The notes under the pieces: generated by a model
Seen by the model: the letters and a program-made list of their open reading frames with translations, nothing else
Database searches by the model: none
Told to the model about the DNA's origin: nothing
NCBI GenBank assembly: GCA_009929795.1
Contig: RZZR01000001.1
Coordinates: 1-64,000 of the forward strand
Direction: 5' to 3'
DNA: 64,000 bases
From: Deltaproteobacteria bacterium
GTDB lineage: Bacteria; Desulfobacterota; Desulfovibrionia; Desulfovibrionales; Desulfomicrobiaceae
Program-made: the position numbers and the translations under genes
In this document: positions 1-9,559 of the stretch, one piece after another
Layout: the number at the start of each line of letters is the position of its first letter
Position numbering within the stretch: the stretch's first letter is position 1

Positions 1-107
1 GGATAGGCTTCAACAGGGCGGCCAGATTCATCGAACAGATGGAGCAGGATGGAATCATCGGCCCCCAGGACGGCAGCAAGCCCAGAGCCATTTTACGCAA
101 ACCCTGA
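1..107 (+). CDS. ftsK: DNA translocase FtsK, C-terminal end (partial)
   Basis: Only the last 34 codons are present, ending at TGA 105-107; the gene begins to the left of the window. The residues [15 protein letters not shown], followed by [12 protein letters not shown], match the winged-helix gamma domain at the C terminus of FtsK. In known FtsK proteins this domain reads the polar DNA motifs that orient chromosome pumping at the septum and contacts the dif recombinase. The stop overlaps the start of folK (TGATG), so the two are probably co-translated. The identification rests on the gamma domain alone. Confidence 0.85.
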   Translation, partial: IGFNRAARFIEQMEQDGIIGPQDGSKPRAILRKP

Positions 108-643
108 TGCTCGAATCAACGACCGGAACCAAAAAATTTGCACCCGGCATCTGTATCGGCCTGGGGTCCAACATGGGGGAGGCAGAATCCAATGTTGCCA
201 AGGCCTTGGTTCATGTGGCCGAATTGCCCGGAGTTCGCGTCGTCGCTCGATCTCCGGTCTACCGGACCGAGCCCCAAGATTTTCGAGACCAGGCTTGGTT
301 TTTAAATCAGGTCGCTATGCTCGAATGTTCGGCCTGGTGGACTCCTCAACGACTCATGCACTCACTTTTGAGCATTGAATCCCGCATGGGTCGAAATCGT
401 ATAGGTCCTGAAAAAGGGCCTCGAATTATCGACATCGATCTCTTGACCTTTGGGACGACGATCTGTTTGGGCACTGACCTTGTTCTTCCTCATCCCCGTA
501 TGCATCGCCGGGCTTTCGTGCTCGTCCCTTTGTTTGATCTGGACCCGGAATTCGTCATTCCCGGTCCGAATTCAAGTAGGATCGACGCGGTCCTTGCCAA
601 TTTGCGTTTCACGGTCGAGAATGGATTGATCAGACAAAAATAA
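107..643 (+). CDS. folK: 2-amino-4-hydroxy-6-hydroxymethyldihydropteridine pyrophosphokinase (HPPK)
   Basis: FolK transfers pyrophosphate from ATP to hydroxymethyl-dihydropterin in cytosolic folate synthesis. The 178 residues are normal for the family. The N-terminal motif IGLGSNMG, the middle SPVYRTEP, and the signature GPRIIDIDLLTFG with LPHPRMHRRAFVLVPL are all present. The two Asp of DID are the expected Mg-ATP ligands. The ATG shares bases with the ftsK stop, which fixes the start. About 13 residues precede the conserved core. No other folate gene is nearby. Confidence 0.95.
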   Translation: MLESTTGTKKFAPGICIGLGSNMGEAESNVAKALVHVAELPGVRVVARSPVYRTEPQDFRDQAWFLNQVAMLECSAWWTPQRLMHSLLSIESRMGRNRIGPEKGPRIIDIDLLTFGTTICLGTDLVLPHPRMHRRAFVLVPLFDLDPEFVIPGPNSSRIDAVLANLRFTVENGLIRQK

Positions 644-708
644 AAAAAGAATATCAAGATGATAATTGATAAATATAAACCTTTACTTTAAATACAAGGC
701 GGTCCCAG

Positions 709-981
709 ATGATCAAACTTTTGATTTTCGTCGCCGCAGCCTACATTTTGTACAAGCTGCTTACTGGCGACAAGCGCAAGAAGAACCAAGCATCTCAAAA
801 AATTCAGGACCAGAAGGTCGCCGACGGCGAAATGGTCAAGGATCCGATCTGTGGAACCTATGTGCCCAAGGACACGGACATTAGAATCCGTAACGGAGAA
901 AAGGTCCATTGTTTCTGCAGCTATGACTGCCGGGACAAGTATATGAAACAATTGGAATCCGGCCAGGAAATCAAGGAGTAG
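709..981 (+). CDS. membrane-anchored YHS-domain protein (PP0621-like)
   Basis: A 90-residue protein with one N-terminal membrane helix (about residues 2-18), a charged linker, and a C-terminal YHS-like domain carrying DPICGTYV and HCFCSYDCRDKY. YHS domains bind metal or sit in metal-handling proteins; the cysteines here could bind a metal, but the ligand is unknown. The orientation predicted from the basic residues after the helix places the domain in the cytoplasm. It lies three bases upstream of the aldolase gene, so the two are likely cotranscribed. Function is not assigned. Confidence 0.8.
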   Translation: MIKLLIFVAAAYILYKLLTGDKRKKNQASQKIQDQKVADGEMVKDPICGTYVPKDTDIRIRNGEKVHCFCSYDCRDKYMKQLESGQEIKE

Positions 982-984
982 GGC

Positions 985-1644
985 ATGCGTTTTTTTCTCG
1001 ATACCGCCAATCTGGATCAAATCTCCAAGGCCCGAGACTACGGGGTCTTGGATGGGGTGACGACCAACCCATCCATTTTGTCTAGAGAGGGCAAGGATTG
1101 GCGTGCATTGGCCGAAACCATCTGCTCGATGGTCGAGGGTCCTGTCAGCCTTGAAGTCATGGGGACGGCCACGGGCCAGATGGTTGCCGAAGCCGTGGAG
1201 CTGGCTAAAATCGGTCCCAATGTTGTGGTCAAGATTCCCATGACCAAAGATGGAATCAAGGCCGTTGCCGTATTGAGGGACATGAATATTCCAGTGAACG
1301 TCACCCTGATTTTTTCGCCGCTTCAAGCTTTGCTCGCCGCCAAGGCCGGAGCGAACTATGTCAGTCCATTTGTCGGACGACTGGATGACATTGGGCATAA
1401 CGGCATGGAAATCGTTGTTCAAATTCAGACCATCTTTGAGCAGTACGGCTACGATTCGGAGGTTCTGGTGGCCAGCGTGCGTTCCACGGCACATGTTCTC
1501 GAGGCTGCCATGGTCGGGGCGAACATCGTGACCATTCCGTTTTCCATTCTTGAGCAGCTCTTCAGTCATCCTTTGACCTCGGCCGGTCTGGACATCTTTA
1601 TGAGGGACGCTCAAGGCTCGGGCTGGAAGTCCAAGAATAGGTAA
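985..1644 (+). CDS. fsa: fructose-6-phosphate aldolase / transaldolase family protein
   Basis: A 219-residue single-domain protein of the small transaldolase (FSA/TalC) subfamily. It has FLDTANLDQI, DGVTTNPSIL and VVKIPMTKDGIKAV, where the Lys of KIPMT is the Schiff-base residue. Members either split fructose 6-phosphate or act as transaldolases; sequence alone does not separate the two. The length fits the family (about 215). It starts with ATG three bases after the YHS gene. The 222 bases downstream are AT-rich and probably hold the promoter of the next gene. Confidence 0.9.
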   Translation: MRFFLDTANLDQISKARDYGVLDGVTTNPSILSREGKDWRALAETICSMVEGPVSLEVMGTATGQMVAEAVELAKIGPNVVVKIPMTKDGIKAVAVLRDMNIPVNVTLIFSPLQALLAAKAGANYVSPFVGRLDDIGHNGMEIVVQIQTIFEQYGYDSEVLVASVRSTAHVLEAAMVGANIVTIPFSILEQLFSHPLTSAGLDIFMRDAQGSGWKSKNR

Positions 1645-1866
1645 TCTTATGTGAATACGGTGGGTTGTCTCAATATATTTTTTCTTTGTTACTAAGTCTC
1701 ATAATGTAAATTATGTAAACTTTTATAAAATTAAATCAAAAATTTGAGCGAAAAAAACTGTCGCCCCTCTAAGATCATTTTTGCAGATGATGCCCCGCTC
1801 AAACCATCAAGTTCCGCTTTAAATTTCAATTTTTCAAGTCAAACTTCAACAACCGGAATACTCCAC

Positions 1867-3894
1867 ATGTTCGTCCGTGCTCTGATGCTTAATCTCTGTC
1901 TCGCCATTCTGACGATTAATCTGGGAATTATCCCGGCAAATGCGGCCAAGGATCAGGAATTCTCCTCCTGGCTCAGAGATCTCGACGCCTGGGATGCCTT
2001 TGCCCGTGAAATGGCCAGGCAAAACCCTACCCAGGAGACTGTCTTGTCCCAGGCCGAGGCCCTCATTTTTAGCGACAATCCCGAGGAGGCACTTGGACTC
2101 CTAAATGCCTTTGGGCATTTCGATGGGACTCTCGAAGGTCGTAGACTCTGGCTCAAGGGACGGGCTCAACGTCAACTAGGACTGTTTCCCGAGGCGGTCC
2201 TGGATTTTGCCGAGGCCTGCTCATCTCTCGATCCCACCCAGGCATTGAAATCGCTCCGGGAAGAGCCCAGACTCGAAACCCTTTGGGACATGGTCTGGAC
2301 CCGCTGGTTCTGGGACCTGTGGAAAAATCCGAATCAGGATATCGTTCAGGCCCGTCATGGAATTTTGGACAGGACCTTGAGTTTGGCCAACCAAGCCTGG
2401 CCAAACTCGCGTCGTTGGCAGGCCATCGCCCAGATATGGGCACTTAAGCCACTTTCCTTTGAACAGGATGACCATGCAGGCATCTCGTCTGCTCCATCCG
2501 GTGAACGGGTACTTCTGGTCCGAGCCCTAGCCGCTTGGTCCGTGGGCTTTTGGAGCGTCGGCCATAAGGCCGTCGAAGGTCTCTCCAATGCCGACCAGCG
2601 AAATTTCTGGTTCCGATTTGGCGAGTACCTCAAAAACGGTGCCGAAGAAACATCCATTCAAGCAGAAGCCGCCCCTTCGATGGAGCTTTCCTTTTGGGAG
2701 GTTTATCGACCCCAGCTTCGGAACATGGCATCCGGAGGATGGGCTCTGTCCGGCCCGAACACTCTGTCCTGGCCTCATTTTCTGGCCCGTTTATCCGAGC
2801 TCAGTCCGGGCCAGGCCCTGCAGGCTGTTCGAAAGGAAAAGGAATCCTCACTTCTCGACGAGGGTATTCGGTCTTCCTTGTCCGATCTTGAAATCGTTTT
2901 CCGAGTCTTGGATGGTGATCTGTCTGTTTTTGTGGACAGCAACACCACTGCTTCACATCCATGGGATCATTCTCTTTGTCTGGCTTTGTCCCGGATTTTG
3001 GCTAAAAACACATTTCCTGATACCTTTGCTGACACTGATCAAAAGTTGCTCATCCTGTCTCTGGCCAATGCCGGAGGTGTTTTAGCTTCGCCATCTATTC
3101 AGGCCCCCTTCTGGACCGTTTCGGAACAGGCAAAATCCTGGCCCTTGGATCCGCTTCTTCTGTACACCGATCTTGCCGAAAGTCTCCAGAGCCCGGAAGG
3201 CAAACAGGCCTCGGCCGCAATGTTGGCTTTTTTGTACTCCCGAAGTGTTGCCGGACAACGCGGGTTTCTGGTTTTGGCCCAGGAAGCCCATGGCCAAGGC
3301 CGCATCGCCTTGGCCTGGAAATACGTTAGAGAAATTGACGAACAAGATATCGGACCGGGATGGGGCAATGCCTATCTGCTGGCCCGGGCCGGACTGGAGA
3401 TGGAACAGGGCATGGAGGCTGAATCCCTCCAAACCTACAAGAGCATTCTGGAGATCACTCCCGAGAGTGTCACCGTGGCGAGAAGGCTCAAACTCGCCCT
3501 CCTTGCTCAAAGGCTCGGGCAATGGACTTGGGCCCAGGACATGCTCGAAAAAATTTGGTCGGAAAGAGATGGGTTACCCAGGGATCTCCAAGCCGAAACC
3601 CTATTTTGGATGGGGGAAGGGGCACAATATCTTGGGAATGAAGACCAAGCCCTGGATTACTATCTGATACTCGGCTGGAAATTTCCCGAACAGAACATCT
3701 GGGCATTGACGGCCTTGTATCGGGCCGGGCTGATCTATGAAAATCAAGGCAGATTCACGGCCGCGTCAAGGCTCTTTTCCCGGGTGGCCAAGAATGCTGA
3801 TCGTAAGAGCCAGAAGGAAGCTGCCGAACAACGGGTCAAGGCCCTGGAAAAGAAGACCGGGCAGGCGGCTAAGGGCACGGTCCCATTGTTTTGA
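1867..3894 (+). CDS. secreted tetratricopeptide-repeat protein
   Basis: About 675 residues. I prefer the ATG at 1867 over an upstream in-frame TTG at 1744, because it gives a clean signal peptide: Met-Phe-Val-Arg, a hydrophobic core, then an Ala-rich cleavage site near residue 27. The mature part is mostly helical. Recognisable TPR motifs lie near the C terminus (EDQALDYYLILGWKFP, ALYRAGLIYENQGRF), resembling periplasmic YbgF/CpoB-like scaffolds. No catalytic motif is visible. A periplasmic protein-protein scaffold is the best guess. The upstream 222 bases are AT-rich without a clear -35/-10 pair. Confidence 0.75.
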   Translation: MFVRALMLNLCLAILTINLGIIPANAAKDQEFSSWLRDLDAWDAFAREMARQNPTQETVLSQAEALIFSDNPEEALGLLNAFGHFDGTLEGRRLWLKGRAQRQLGLFPEAVLDFAEACSSLDPTQALKSLREEPRLETLWDMVWTRWFWDLWKNPNQDIVQARHGILDRTLSLANQAWPNSRRWQAIAQIWALKPLSFEQDDHAGISSAPSGERVLLVRALAAWSVGFWSVGHKAVEGLSNADQRNFWFRFGEYLKNGAEETSIQAEAAPSMELSFWEVYRPQLRNMASGGWALSGPNTLSWPHFLARLSELSPGQALQAVRKEKESSLLDEGIRSSLSDLEIVFRVLDGDLSVFVDSNTTASHPWDHSLCLALSRILAKNTFPDTFADTDQKLLILSLANAGGVLASPSIQAPFWTVSEQAKSWPLDPLLLYTDLAESLQSPEGKQASAAMLAFLYSRSVAGQRGFLVLAQEAHGQGRIALAWKYVREIDEQDIGPGWGNAYLLARAGLEMEQGMEAESLQTYKSILEITPESVTVARRLKLALLAQRLGQWTWAQDMLEKIWSERDGLPRDLQAETLFWMGEGAQYLGNEDQALDYYLILGWKFPEQNIWALTALYRAGLIYENQGRFTAASRLFSRVAKNADRKSQKEAAEQRVKALEKKTGQAAKGTVPLF

Positions 3895-3994
3895 GGCCTG
3901 CCATGGGCGGCGCACTGCAATATAAAGTGATGCTTGAGGTATTGGCCTTGATTGGAGGATCGGACTTGAATCACAAGAAGCAGGGGACAATCCG

Positions 3995-4231
3995 ATGATG
4001 AAGTACATCGTATTCGAAGATTTTTCCGGACAGGAGCTTCCGGTCCTATTTCCGGACAGGATCGGGCATGGCGAGATGCGAGCCCAGATCCCCTACTCCA
4101 AAATCATTTCGGCCGGATTCGTCGAGATCAATAAATCTCGGATTTCCTGTAGCGGAGGTTCCAAATCGTTGGGGGTCGAATTTCGACCGGAGGACTCAGA
4201 AACCATAGCCACCCATCTCGAGCCTTCCTGA
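3995..4231 (+). CDS. small conserved-looking hypothetical protein
   Basis: A 78-residue protein beginning MKYIVFEDFSGQELPVLFPD, probably a compact alpha/beta fold; no signal, no membrane helix and no cysteine pair. Two ATG codons in tandem (3995, 3998) could start it; GAAGCAGGGG upstream is a fair ribosome site. Six bases after its stop lies the stop of the convergent acyltransferase. I do not recognise the family. Length, start context and coding composition support a real gene. Confidence 0.6.
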   Translation: MMKYIVFEDFSGQELPVLFPDRIGHGEMRAQIPYSKIISAGFVEINKSRISCSGGSKSLGVEFRPEDSETIATHLEPS

Positions 4232-4237
4232 AGCCCC

Positions 4238-5119
4238 TTATAGGCAGTCTTCAGGCCGGGTCTTCCATCTGCGGTGCATCCAAAACCACTGTTCCGGATA
4301 GGCCCTGACGATTCTCTCCACGGCTTCGGTGTAGAACCGGGCCGCCGCCTCAATTCGTTCCCCGATCGGTCCCTGCAGGTCCCGGGTGTCCAGCGGAGTT
4401 TCCCATACCAGTCGATACCCCTTTGGTTCTCGACGTACGAGAAAAATTGGTAAGATCGTGGCCTGAGAGCGAACGGCCAAAACAGCCGGACCGATGTTGA
4501 CTGCCGCCTCCAACCCAAGGAATGGAATGAACGTGGCCTCTTCGACCATGGTGTTGTGGTCGACCAAAAAGGCACTGACCCCATTTTTTCGAAGGCAGCG
4601 TAAGACCGACTTTACCGCTTGACGATGGCGAACGATCTCGACCCGGGCCAAAGTTCTCATGTGAAGCATGAGCAGGCCCAGCTCCCTGTCCTTCGGAAGA
4701 CGGACGACAACCTGATTGGGACGCCCTTCCGGCACGAACAAATTAAGCATTCCAGCCAGAAGTTCCCATGCCCCCATGTGCCCGGTGACTCCGATTATGG
4801 GCCGATCCAACTCGGCCAAAGCCACAAGAGAGGCCATATCCGGGATTTCGACCCTGTCCAGGAATCTCCAGTCCACATTGCGGGTCATGAAAATTTCCAT
4901 GAAGGACTGGCCGCTGTTGATGAAGCTTGCCTTGGCGACGACTTTGGCCCAATCAGGGGAAAGATTCAGGCGCTCTTGAACCGATCGAGTCGATTCCCGG
5001 CGACGACTTCCGAGTACGGCCCACATTATCCGGCCCAAGCCCCGTCCCAAACAGATCAGGACTCTCTCGGGCAAGGCCTGGGCTACTCGAAAAAAACTCC
5101 AGTAGAATGCATCCTTCAT
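4238..5119 (-). CDS. lysophospholipid / lipid A acyltransferase (LpxL/HtrB family)
   Basis: A 293-residue inner-membrane acyltransferase. The family adds secondary acyl chains to Kdo-lipid A on the cytoplasmic face. The HX4E catalytic motif is GHMGAWE (about residue 113), and LVDHNTMVEE plus PIFLVRREP are typical of HtrB proteins. One hydrophobic N-terminal segment is present. Its ATG overlaps the stop of the DUF374 gene by four bases, so the two acyltransferases are coupled. Which acyl position is modified cannot be told; LpxL versus LpxM is unresolved. Confidence 0.88.
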   Translation of the reverse strand: MKDAFYWSFFRVAQALPERVLICLGRGLGRIMWAVLGSRRRESTRSVQERLNLSPDWAKVVAKASFINSGQSFMEIFMTRNVDWRFLDRVEIPDMASLVALAELDRPIIGVTGHMGAWELLAGMLNLFVPEGRPNQVVVRLPKDRELGLLMLHMRTLARVEIVRHRQAVKSVLRCLRKNGVSAFLVDHNTMVEEATFIPFLGLEAAVNIGPAVLAVRSQATILPIFLVRREPKGYRLVWETPLDTRDLQGPIGERIEAAARFYTEAVERIVRAYPEQWFWMHRRWKTRPEDCL

Positions 5120-5754
5120 CGGTTACCCTCCACCGCATCCGTCAAGGCGTTGAGCCTGGCCTCAAGGTGTTCTCTCTCCTGGGCCAAACCTCGACGATCG
5201 AGATCTCTGGGCACTTCGTAGGGTGAACCGTAGAAAACGTCGCATCTGGAAAACGGCAGAGGCAGTTGGAACCGATCCCATGAACGTTCAAAGACCTTGG
5301 CCCTGTGCATGATCGTCCTGACTGGGATAATCATGGCCCCGATTTTGGAGGCCACGAACACGGCCCCTTCCTTGACCCGATGCCTGGGCCCACGGGGCCC
5401 GTCCACGGCCAAGACCAGTCCTGCCCCACGTCGCTTCATTTCGCGCATGGAACTCATGACCGCCTGCATTCCCCCTCTCGTACTTGAGCCTCTCGTTACG
5501 GCGTACCCGAGTCTCTGGGCGATTCTGGTGGCCACCTCCCCGTCCTTGCTCTGGCTGACGACAGCGATATGGCCTTCGTCTCGATGTAAATAGGTGACAG
5601 GAAACAATTCATCGTGCCAGACGGCGCAGACAAAACGGTTGTCGACTCCCCGGGCGGCCTGGGCCTGTTCAAAGCCTTGGAGACTGAAGTGCAGGGTCGA
5701 ACCCCAGGTTCGAATGAGTCCCGCCATAAGTATCGGTGCCAAATAACCGCTCAT
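5116..5754 (-). CDS. DUF374 lysophospholipid acyltransferase family protein
   Basis: About 212 residues of the DUF374 family, related to lysophospholipid acyltransferases. Visible motifs are WHDELFPV (HX4-type acyltransferase box), SQSKDGE, RGSSTRGG and VDGPRGPRH, all characteristic of DUF374. In other Gram-negatives such genes sit in lipid A or Kdo loci. I prefer ATG 5754 to GTG 5769, because the only Shine-Dalgarno-like AAGGAG is too close to the GTG. Coupled to the downstream LpxL-like gene by ATGA. It diverges from hypF with 162 bases between starts. Confidence 0.85.
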   Translation of the reverse strand: MSGYLAPILMAGLIRTWGSTLHFSLQGFEQAQAARGVDNRFVCAVWHDELFPVTYLHRDEGHIAVVSQSKDGEVATRIAQRLGYAVTRGSSTRGGMQAVMSSMREMKRRGAGLVLAVDGPRGPRHRVKEGAVFVASKIGAMIIPVRTIMHRAKVFERSWDRFQLPLPFSRCDVFYGSPYEVPRDLDRRGLAQEREHLEARLNALTDAVEGNR

Positions 5755-5916
5755 CGTACTTCGTCTCACTCCTTGGCTGCCACTGATTTATTAGCGTTAC
5801 GTGTTTCTTGCCGCCTCATCCCTAAATGTGCGGACGGTCGAGGTCAATTCTTGTCTGTGTCCACGAAAGGCTCTAGACCTGCCATGAACGGAACGTATCC
5901 CGAAGGAGATTCATCC

Positions 5917-8223
5917 ATGCAGCGTTTGGTTTTCATCATCACCGGCCAGGTTCAGGGGGTCGGCTTCAGACCCTTTGTCTACAGGTTGGCCGCGGAAGAG
6001 GTCCTGACCGGATTCGTTCTCAACGACTCCAAGGGGGTCAGGATCGAGATTCAGGGGTCAGAAGACCGGCTTAAGTCTTTTTCTTTGCGGCTACGGGACG
6101 AACTTCCTCCTCTGGCCGCCATTGTCTCCTTGGAGTGGGAGAATATGCCCGTCGTCGAAGCTGAAGAACGGTTTGTCATCCAAGCCAGCCGGTCCGGGGC
6201 CGGACATTCCGTTCTTATCTCTCCCGACGTGGCTACCTGTCCGGATTGTCTTCAGGACATCTTCGCCCCCAAGAATCGACGATACGGCTATGCCTTCACC
6301 AATTGCACGAATTGCGGCCCGCGGTTCACCATTACGGCCAGAATTCCCTACGACCGTCCATCGACGTCCATGGCATGTTTTCCCCTCTGTACTGACTGCC
6401 GACTGGAATACGAAGACCCCTTGGACCGAAGATTTCACGCCCAGCCCAATGCCTGCCCGGTGTGCGGGCCCCGACTTTGGTTACAAAAGAATGAAATTCG
6501 TCTGGCCGAAGGTTCTGAGGCCCTGGCCGGTTTGGTTCAAAAATTGGCTGAGGGAGGCATAGCGGCCGTTAAGGGTCTGGGAGGGTTTCATCTTGTTTGT
6601 GACGCCGCCAATCCCGAGGCGGTCAGAACATTGCGGGCCAGAAAGAAGCGTTTCGGCAAGCCCCTGGCGGTCATGGTTCCGGATCTTGCAACGGCCCGGA
6701 GCCTTTGTTGCGTGGACCCAACCGAGGCCGATCTCCTGTCCGGGATAAAGCGGCCCATCGTCCTCTTGAGACGCAAGGAAGATTGCCCTTTGGATCGGGA
6801 ACTGGCTCCGGACACGGACTATCTCGGAATCATGCTTCCCTACACCCCGCTCCACCACCTCATCCTAGCCCGGTTCGCGGCATTGAGACCAAAAAGAATT
6901 CCGGCCCTGGTCATGACCTCGGGAAATATGAGCTCCGAACCGATTTGCTTGGGAAACCGCGAGGCCTTGTCTCGTTTGACTCGCATAGCCGACCTATTCT
7001 TGCTTCATGACCGCGACATTTTGATCCGGTGCGACGATTCCGTGGTTCGCGTCGTCGACGGTCGAGCGATTCTCCTTCGTCGGGCCAGAGGCTACACACC
7101 ATCGCCGGTTTTCTTGCCCCGAAGTGGACCAAGCGTTTTCGGAACCGGCCCAGAACTCAAGGCTACCATGTGCCTGACCAAGGGCAACCAGGCGTTTCCC
7201 TCCCAGCACATCGGGGACATGTCCAATCTGGAAACCATGGAGTTCTACCGGGAGATGGCTGCCCATCTCCCGGATATCCTGCAATGCGAGCCAAAGGCCC
7301 AAGTTCGGGATGTGCATCCCAACTACATGACCACGGCTTTTGCCCAGGAGCGATCCCATCTGCCAACCATGACGCTTCAGCACCATGTAGCCCATGTCTG
7401 GGCTTGCATAGCCGAAAATCGCATCGACGAGCCCTGTCTTGGCATCGCCTTGGACGGTACCGGACTCGGCGAGGACGGCACCCTTTGGGGCGGCGAACTC
7501 TTTCTTGTCGATCCAATCCGGGCACAACATCAGAGAATCGGTCGTTTGGCCAGGGTGCGCCTGCCGGGAGGGGATCAGGCAGTTGTGGAACCCTGGAGAA
7601 TTGCCAAGGCCTTTGTCCATAGCCTGGGCCTCGCGCCTCCCGCAGGCAGAGCCTGGCCATGGATGGAGCAATATGCCACGGCAGACTCCATCGTTCAGAC
7701 CATGCTGGACCGAGGAATCAATTCTCCCATCAGTTCGAGTTGCGGCCGTCTGTTCGATGCAGTGTCCGCTCTTCTCGGCCTGTGTCTGGTCATTGATTAC
7801 GAAGGTCAGGCGGCCATTCGTCTCGAATCGGCGCAGGCGGAAGACGATCGGATTGCCTACCCCTGCCCTCTTCGACATGACGAGGGCCTGACAATCCTGG
7901 ACACGCACGAAATTTTCAAATGCGTTTTTATTGATTGGCGAAATGAGGTGCCGACGGGAATCATTTCCGGACGGTTTCACCGAGGACTGATCAGGGGGCT
8001 CGTGGACTGGACTTTGGACGGGGCGACCAGGACTGGAATCAGAAAGGTGGTCTTAAGCGGAGGGGTATTCCAGAATGCGACTCTGGCTAGATGCCTCCCA
8101 ACGGCGCTTCAAAAGCGTGATCTGGAACCATCGGTCCACACCCTCGTGCCCCCCAACGACGCCTGCATTTCTCTTGGTCAGGCCTGGTACGGGATTTGTG
8201 CTCTTGAAGCTGAGGAAAAGTGA
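5917..8223 (+). CDS. hypF: [NiFe] hydrogenase maturation carbamoyltransferase HypF
   Basis: HypF makes the CN ligands of the NiFe site from carbamoyl phosphate, passing a thiocarboxamide to HypE. The 768 residues show all modules: an N-terminal acylphosphatase domain (GQVQGVGFRPFVYRLA), paired zinc fingers (CPDC, CTNCGPRFT, CTDC, CPVCGP), a YrdC-like domain and a Kae1-like C-terminal domain (HHVAHVWACIAE, GTGLGEDGTLWGGE, LSGGVFQN). AAGGAG lies 8-9 bases before ATG 5917, which decides the start within a longer open frame. It is a lone hyp gene here. The NiFe hydrogenase it could serve lies at the far end of the window. Confidence 0.96.
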   Translation: MQRLVFIITGQVQGVGFRPFVYRLAAEEVLTGFVLNDSKGVRIEIQGSEDRLKSFSLRLRDELPPLAAIVSLEWENMPVVEAEERFVIQASRSGAGHSVLISPDVATCPDCLQDIFAPKNRRYGYAFTNCTNCGPRFTITARIPYDRPSTSMACFPLCTDCRLEYEDPLDRRFHAQPNACPVCGPRLWLQKNEIRLAEGSEALAGLVQKLAEGGIAAVKGLGGFHLVCDAANPEAVRTLRARKKRFGKPLAVMVPDLATARSLCCVDPTEADLLSGIKRPIVLLRRKEDCPLDRELAPDTDYLGIMLPYTPLHHLILARFAALRPKRIPALVMTSGNMSSEPICLGNREALSRLTRIADLFLLHDRDILIRCDDSVVRVVDGRAILLRRARGYTPSPVFLPRSGPSVFGTGPELKATMCLTKGNQAFPSQHIGDMSNLETMEFYREMAAHLPDILQCEPKAQVRDVHPNYMTTAFAQERSHLPTMTLQHHVAHVWACIAENRIDEPCLGIALDGTGLGEDGTLWGGELFLVDPIRAQHQRIGRLARVRLPGGDQAVVEPWRIAKAFVHSLGLAPPAGRAWPWMEQYATADSIVQTMLDRGINSPISSSCGRLFDAVSALLGLCLVIDYEGQAAIRLESAQAEDDRIAYPCPLRHDEGLTILDTHEIFKCVFIDWRNEVPTGIISGRFHRGLIRGLVDWTLDGATRTGIRKVVLSGGVFQNATLARCLPTALQKRDLEPSVHTLVPPNDACISLGQAWYGICALEAEEK

Positions 8224-8239
8224 CCGACTTTGAGGCGCC

Positions 8240-9439
8240 TCAACGAACCAAGGGCTGTGCACTCCATGGATTGTCGAGTCTGGAATACCGGTCGCAGACG
8301 TCGGCGCCCAGAGCCGCTGTCCGACCTAGGCGACACCGCAAAAATTCGTGAATCAGAATCTTTTCCATCTCAAGTCTGGGCATGGCGTCCAGATAAGAGT
8401 CGTCGGCCAGCAATTCGCTGAAGGGGTCGCGTCTGAGGATCGGGTCATCCGCAGAAGCCAGAGTTCGGAAATAGGGGCGCAAAAGATCACGGAGTTCTCG
8501 GTTTTCCAGGGTGCCGAGTTCGGCCCTGCGGTCGAGAAGTTCATCATAGCTTGGCAAAAACGGGGATTCAAGGATGGTCTTCAGGTCTGATACGAATCGG
8601 GTCATCCCCCGCTCGATGTGCGAGGACTTGACCATATTCATGTTGGACCACCCTGCCTTGAGCCATTTGAAGATGACGCATTGAACCGAGGTCGGGCCGG
8701 TCTCCACGAAGACCGAAACCGTAAAGCCGTTATACATGTAGGTGCTGGCCCACCCCAACCCGGACATGCTCACTCCTTCTTCATTGGAATAGATGTAATT
8801 CCAATTCTGGTCGTCGCCGACCACGGCCCCTTTGCGGCCCACATCGGATTTGTCGGCCTGCCGGGATACAGAGACCACTGCTTTTTCAGGACCGGGAAGA
8901 ATCGTCATGCTCCGGTACAAGTCATACCCGTAGTAGGCGCCGGTGTTCAGGTCCGGAGTAATCTCCTCACGCTCCACTCCACGAACGAAAAACGGCTCTT
9001 GAAGATTGTCGAACATCTTCCAGAGCAGGGGGAACCCGTCAGGATGGTTTTCAACCGATTTCCATTCGGTCATCCGCATGGAGGAAGGCATGACAATATA
9101 GCACGGCAGATTAGGGTCGTACATGTATTGCATGAGCTTTTTAAGCGGCACGTCAATTCGGAAGCTAATGAATGCCGGAGTGGCCCCTTCCCGTTTGTCG
9201 AGTTTGAGTGCAGATCCGGATGGGGTGGTTTTGGCAAAATGCACCAACGGGGCCAAAAGGCCCCGATCGACATGGGAAGGTCCGTTCGGCAGGCAGGTTG
9301 ACAGCGTGTAGTCCAATGCTTGGTCAATTTCCGCCGAAATCTTCTGGTCGGCAAGAATGATTTGCGGGGTTGACAGGATGAACAGCATGGCCAGCAGGCC
9401 GGACGCTACGAAAAAGAATGATTTTTTGTTGGAAAACAT
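8240..9439 (-). CDS. secreted hypothetical protein
   Basis: About 399 residues from ATG 9439, chosen because it opens a signal peptide: MFSNKKSFFF, a long hydrophobic core, then cleavage near ILADQ. The mature protein is soluble and mixed alpha/beta, with aromatic-rich stretches such as YIYSNEEGVSMSGLGWAS, and few cysteines. It ends 16 bases from the convergent hypF stop and is divergent from the binding-protein gene at 9560. I recognise no family. A periplasmic role is inferred from the signal only. Confidence 0.7.
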   Translation of the reverse strand: MFSNKKSFFFVASGLLAMLFILSTPQIILADQKISAEIDQALDYTLSTCLPNGPSHVDRGLLAPLVHFAKTTPSGSALKLDKREGATPAFISFRIDVPLKKLMQYMYDPNLPCYIVMPSSMRMTEWKSVENHPDGFPLLWKMFDNLQEPFFVRGVEREEITPDLNTGAYYGYDLYRSMTILPGPEKAVVSVSRQADKSDVGRKGAVVGDDQNWNYIYSNEEGVSMSGLGWASTYMYNGFTVSVFVETGPTSVQCVIFKWLKAGWSNMNMVKSSHIERGMTRFVSDLKTILESPFLPSYDELLDRRAELGTLENRELRDLLRPYFRTLASADDPILRRDPFSELLADDSYLDAMPRLEMEKILIHEFLRCRLGRTAALGADVCDRYSRLDNPWSAQPLVR

Positions 9440-9559
9440 GCAGTTTTGATTATCCGAGAACAAGGTCAAAATCAAGCCGAGCAACTCGTCGTTTCGCCGG
9501 AGCCTGCCTTGCGCGGAGGACAGTCTTGCCATTGCCCTGAGCATTGGATAGCTTTTATT

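Noticed and set aside
3903-3998. A 31-codon frame ending in the start of the small hypothetical gene (ATGA overlap)
   Set aside because: Could be a leader peptide, but there is no regulatory amino acid run, no attenuator hairpin and no good ribosome site.
6994-7980. A 328-codon open frame opposite hypF
   Set aside because: Antisense shadow of the conserved Kae1-like domain of HypF.
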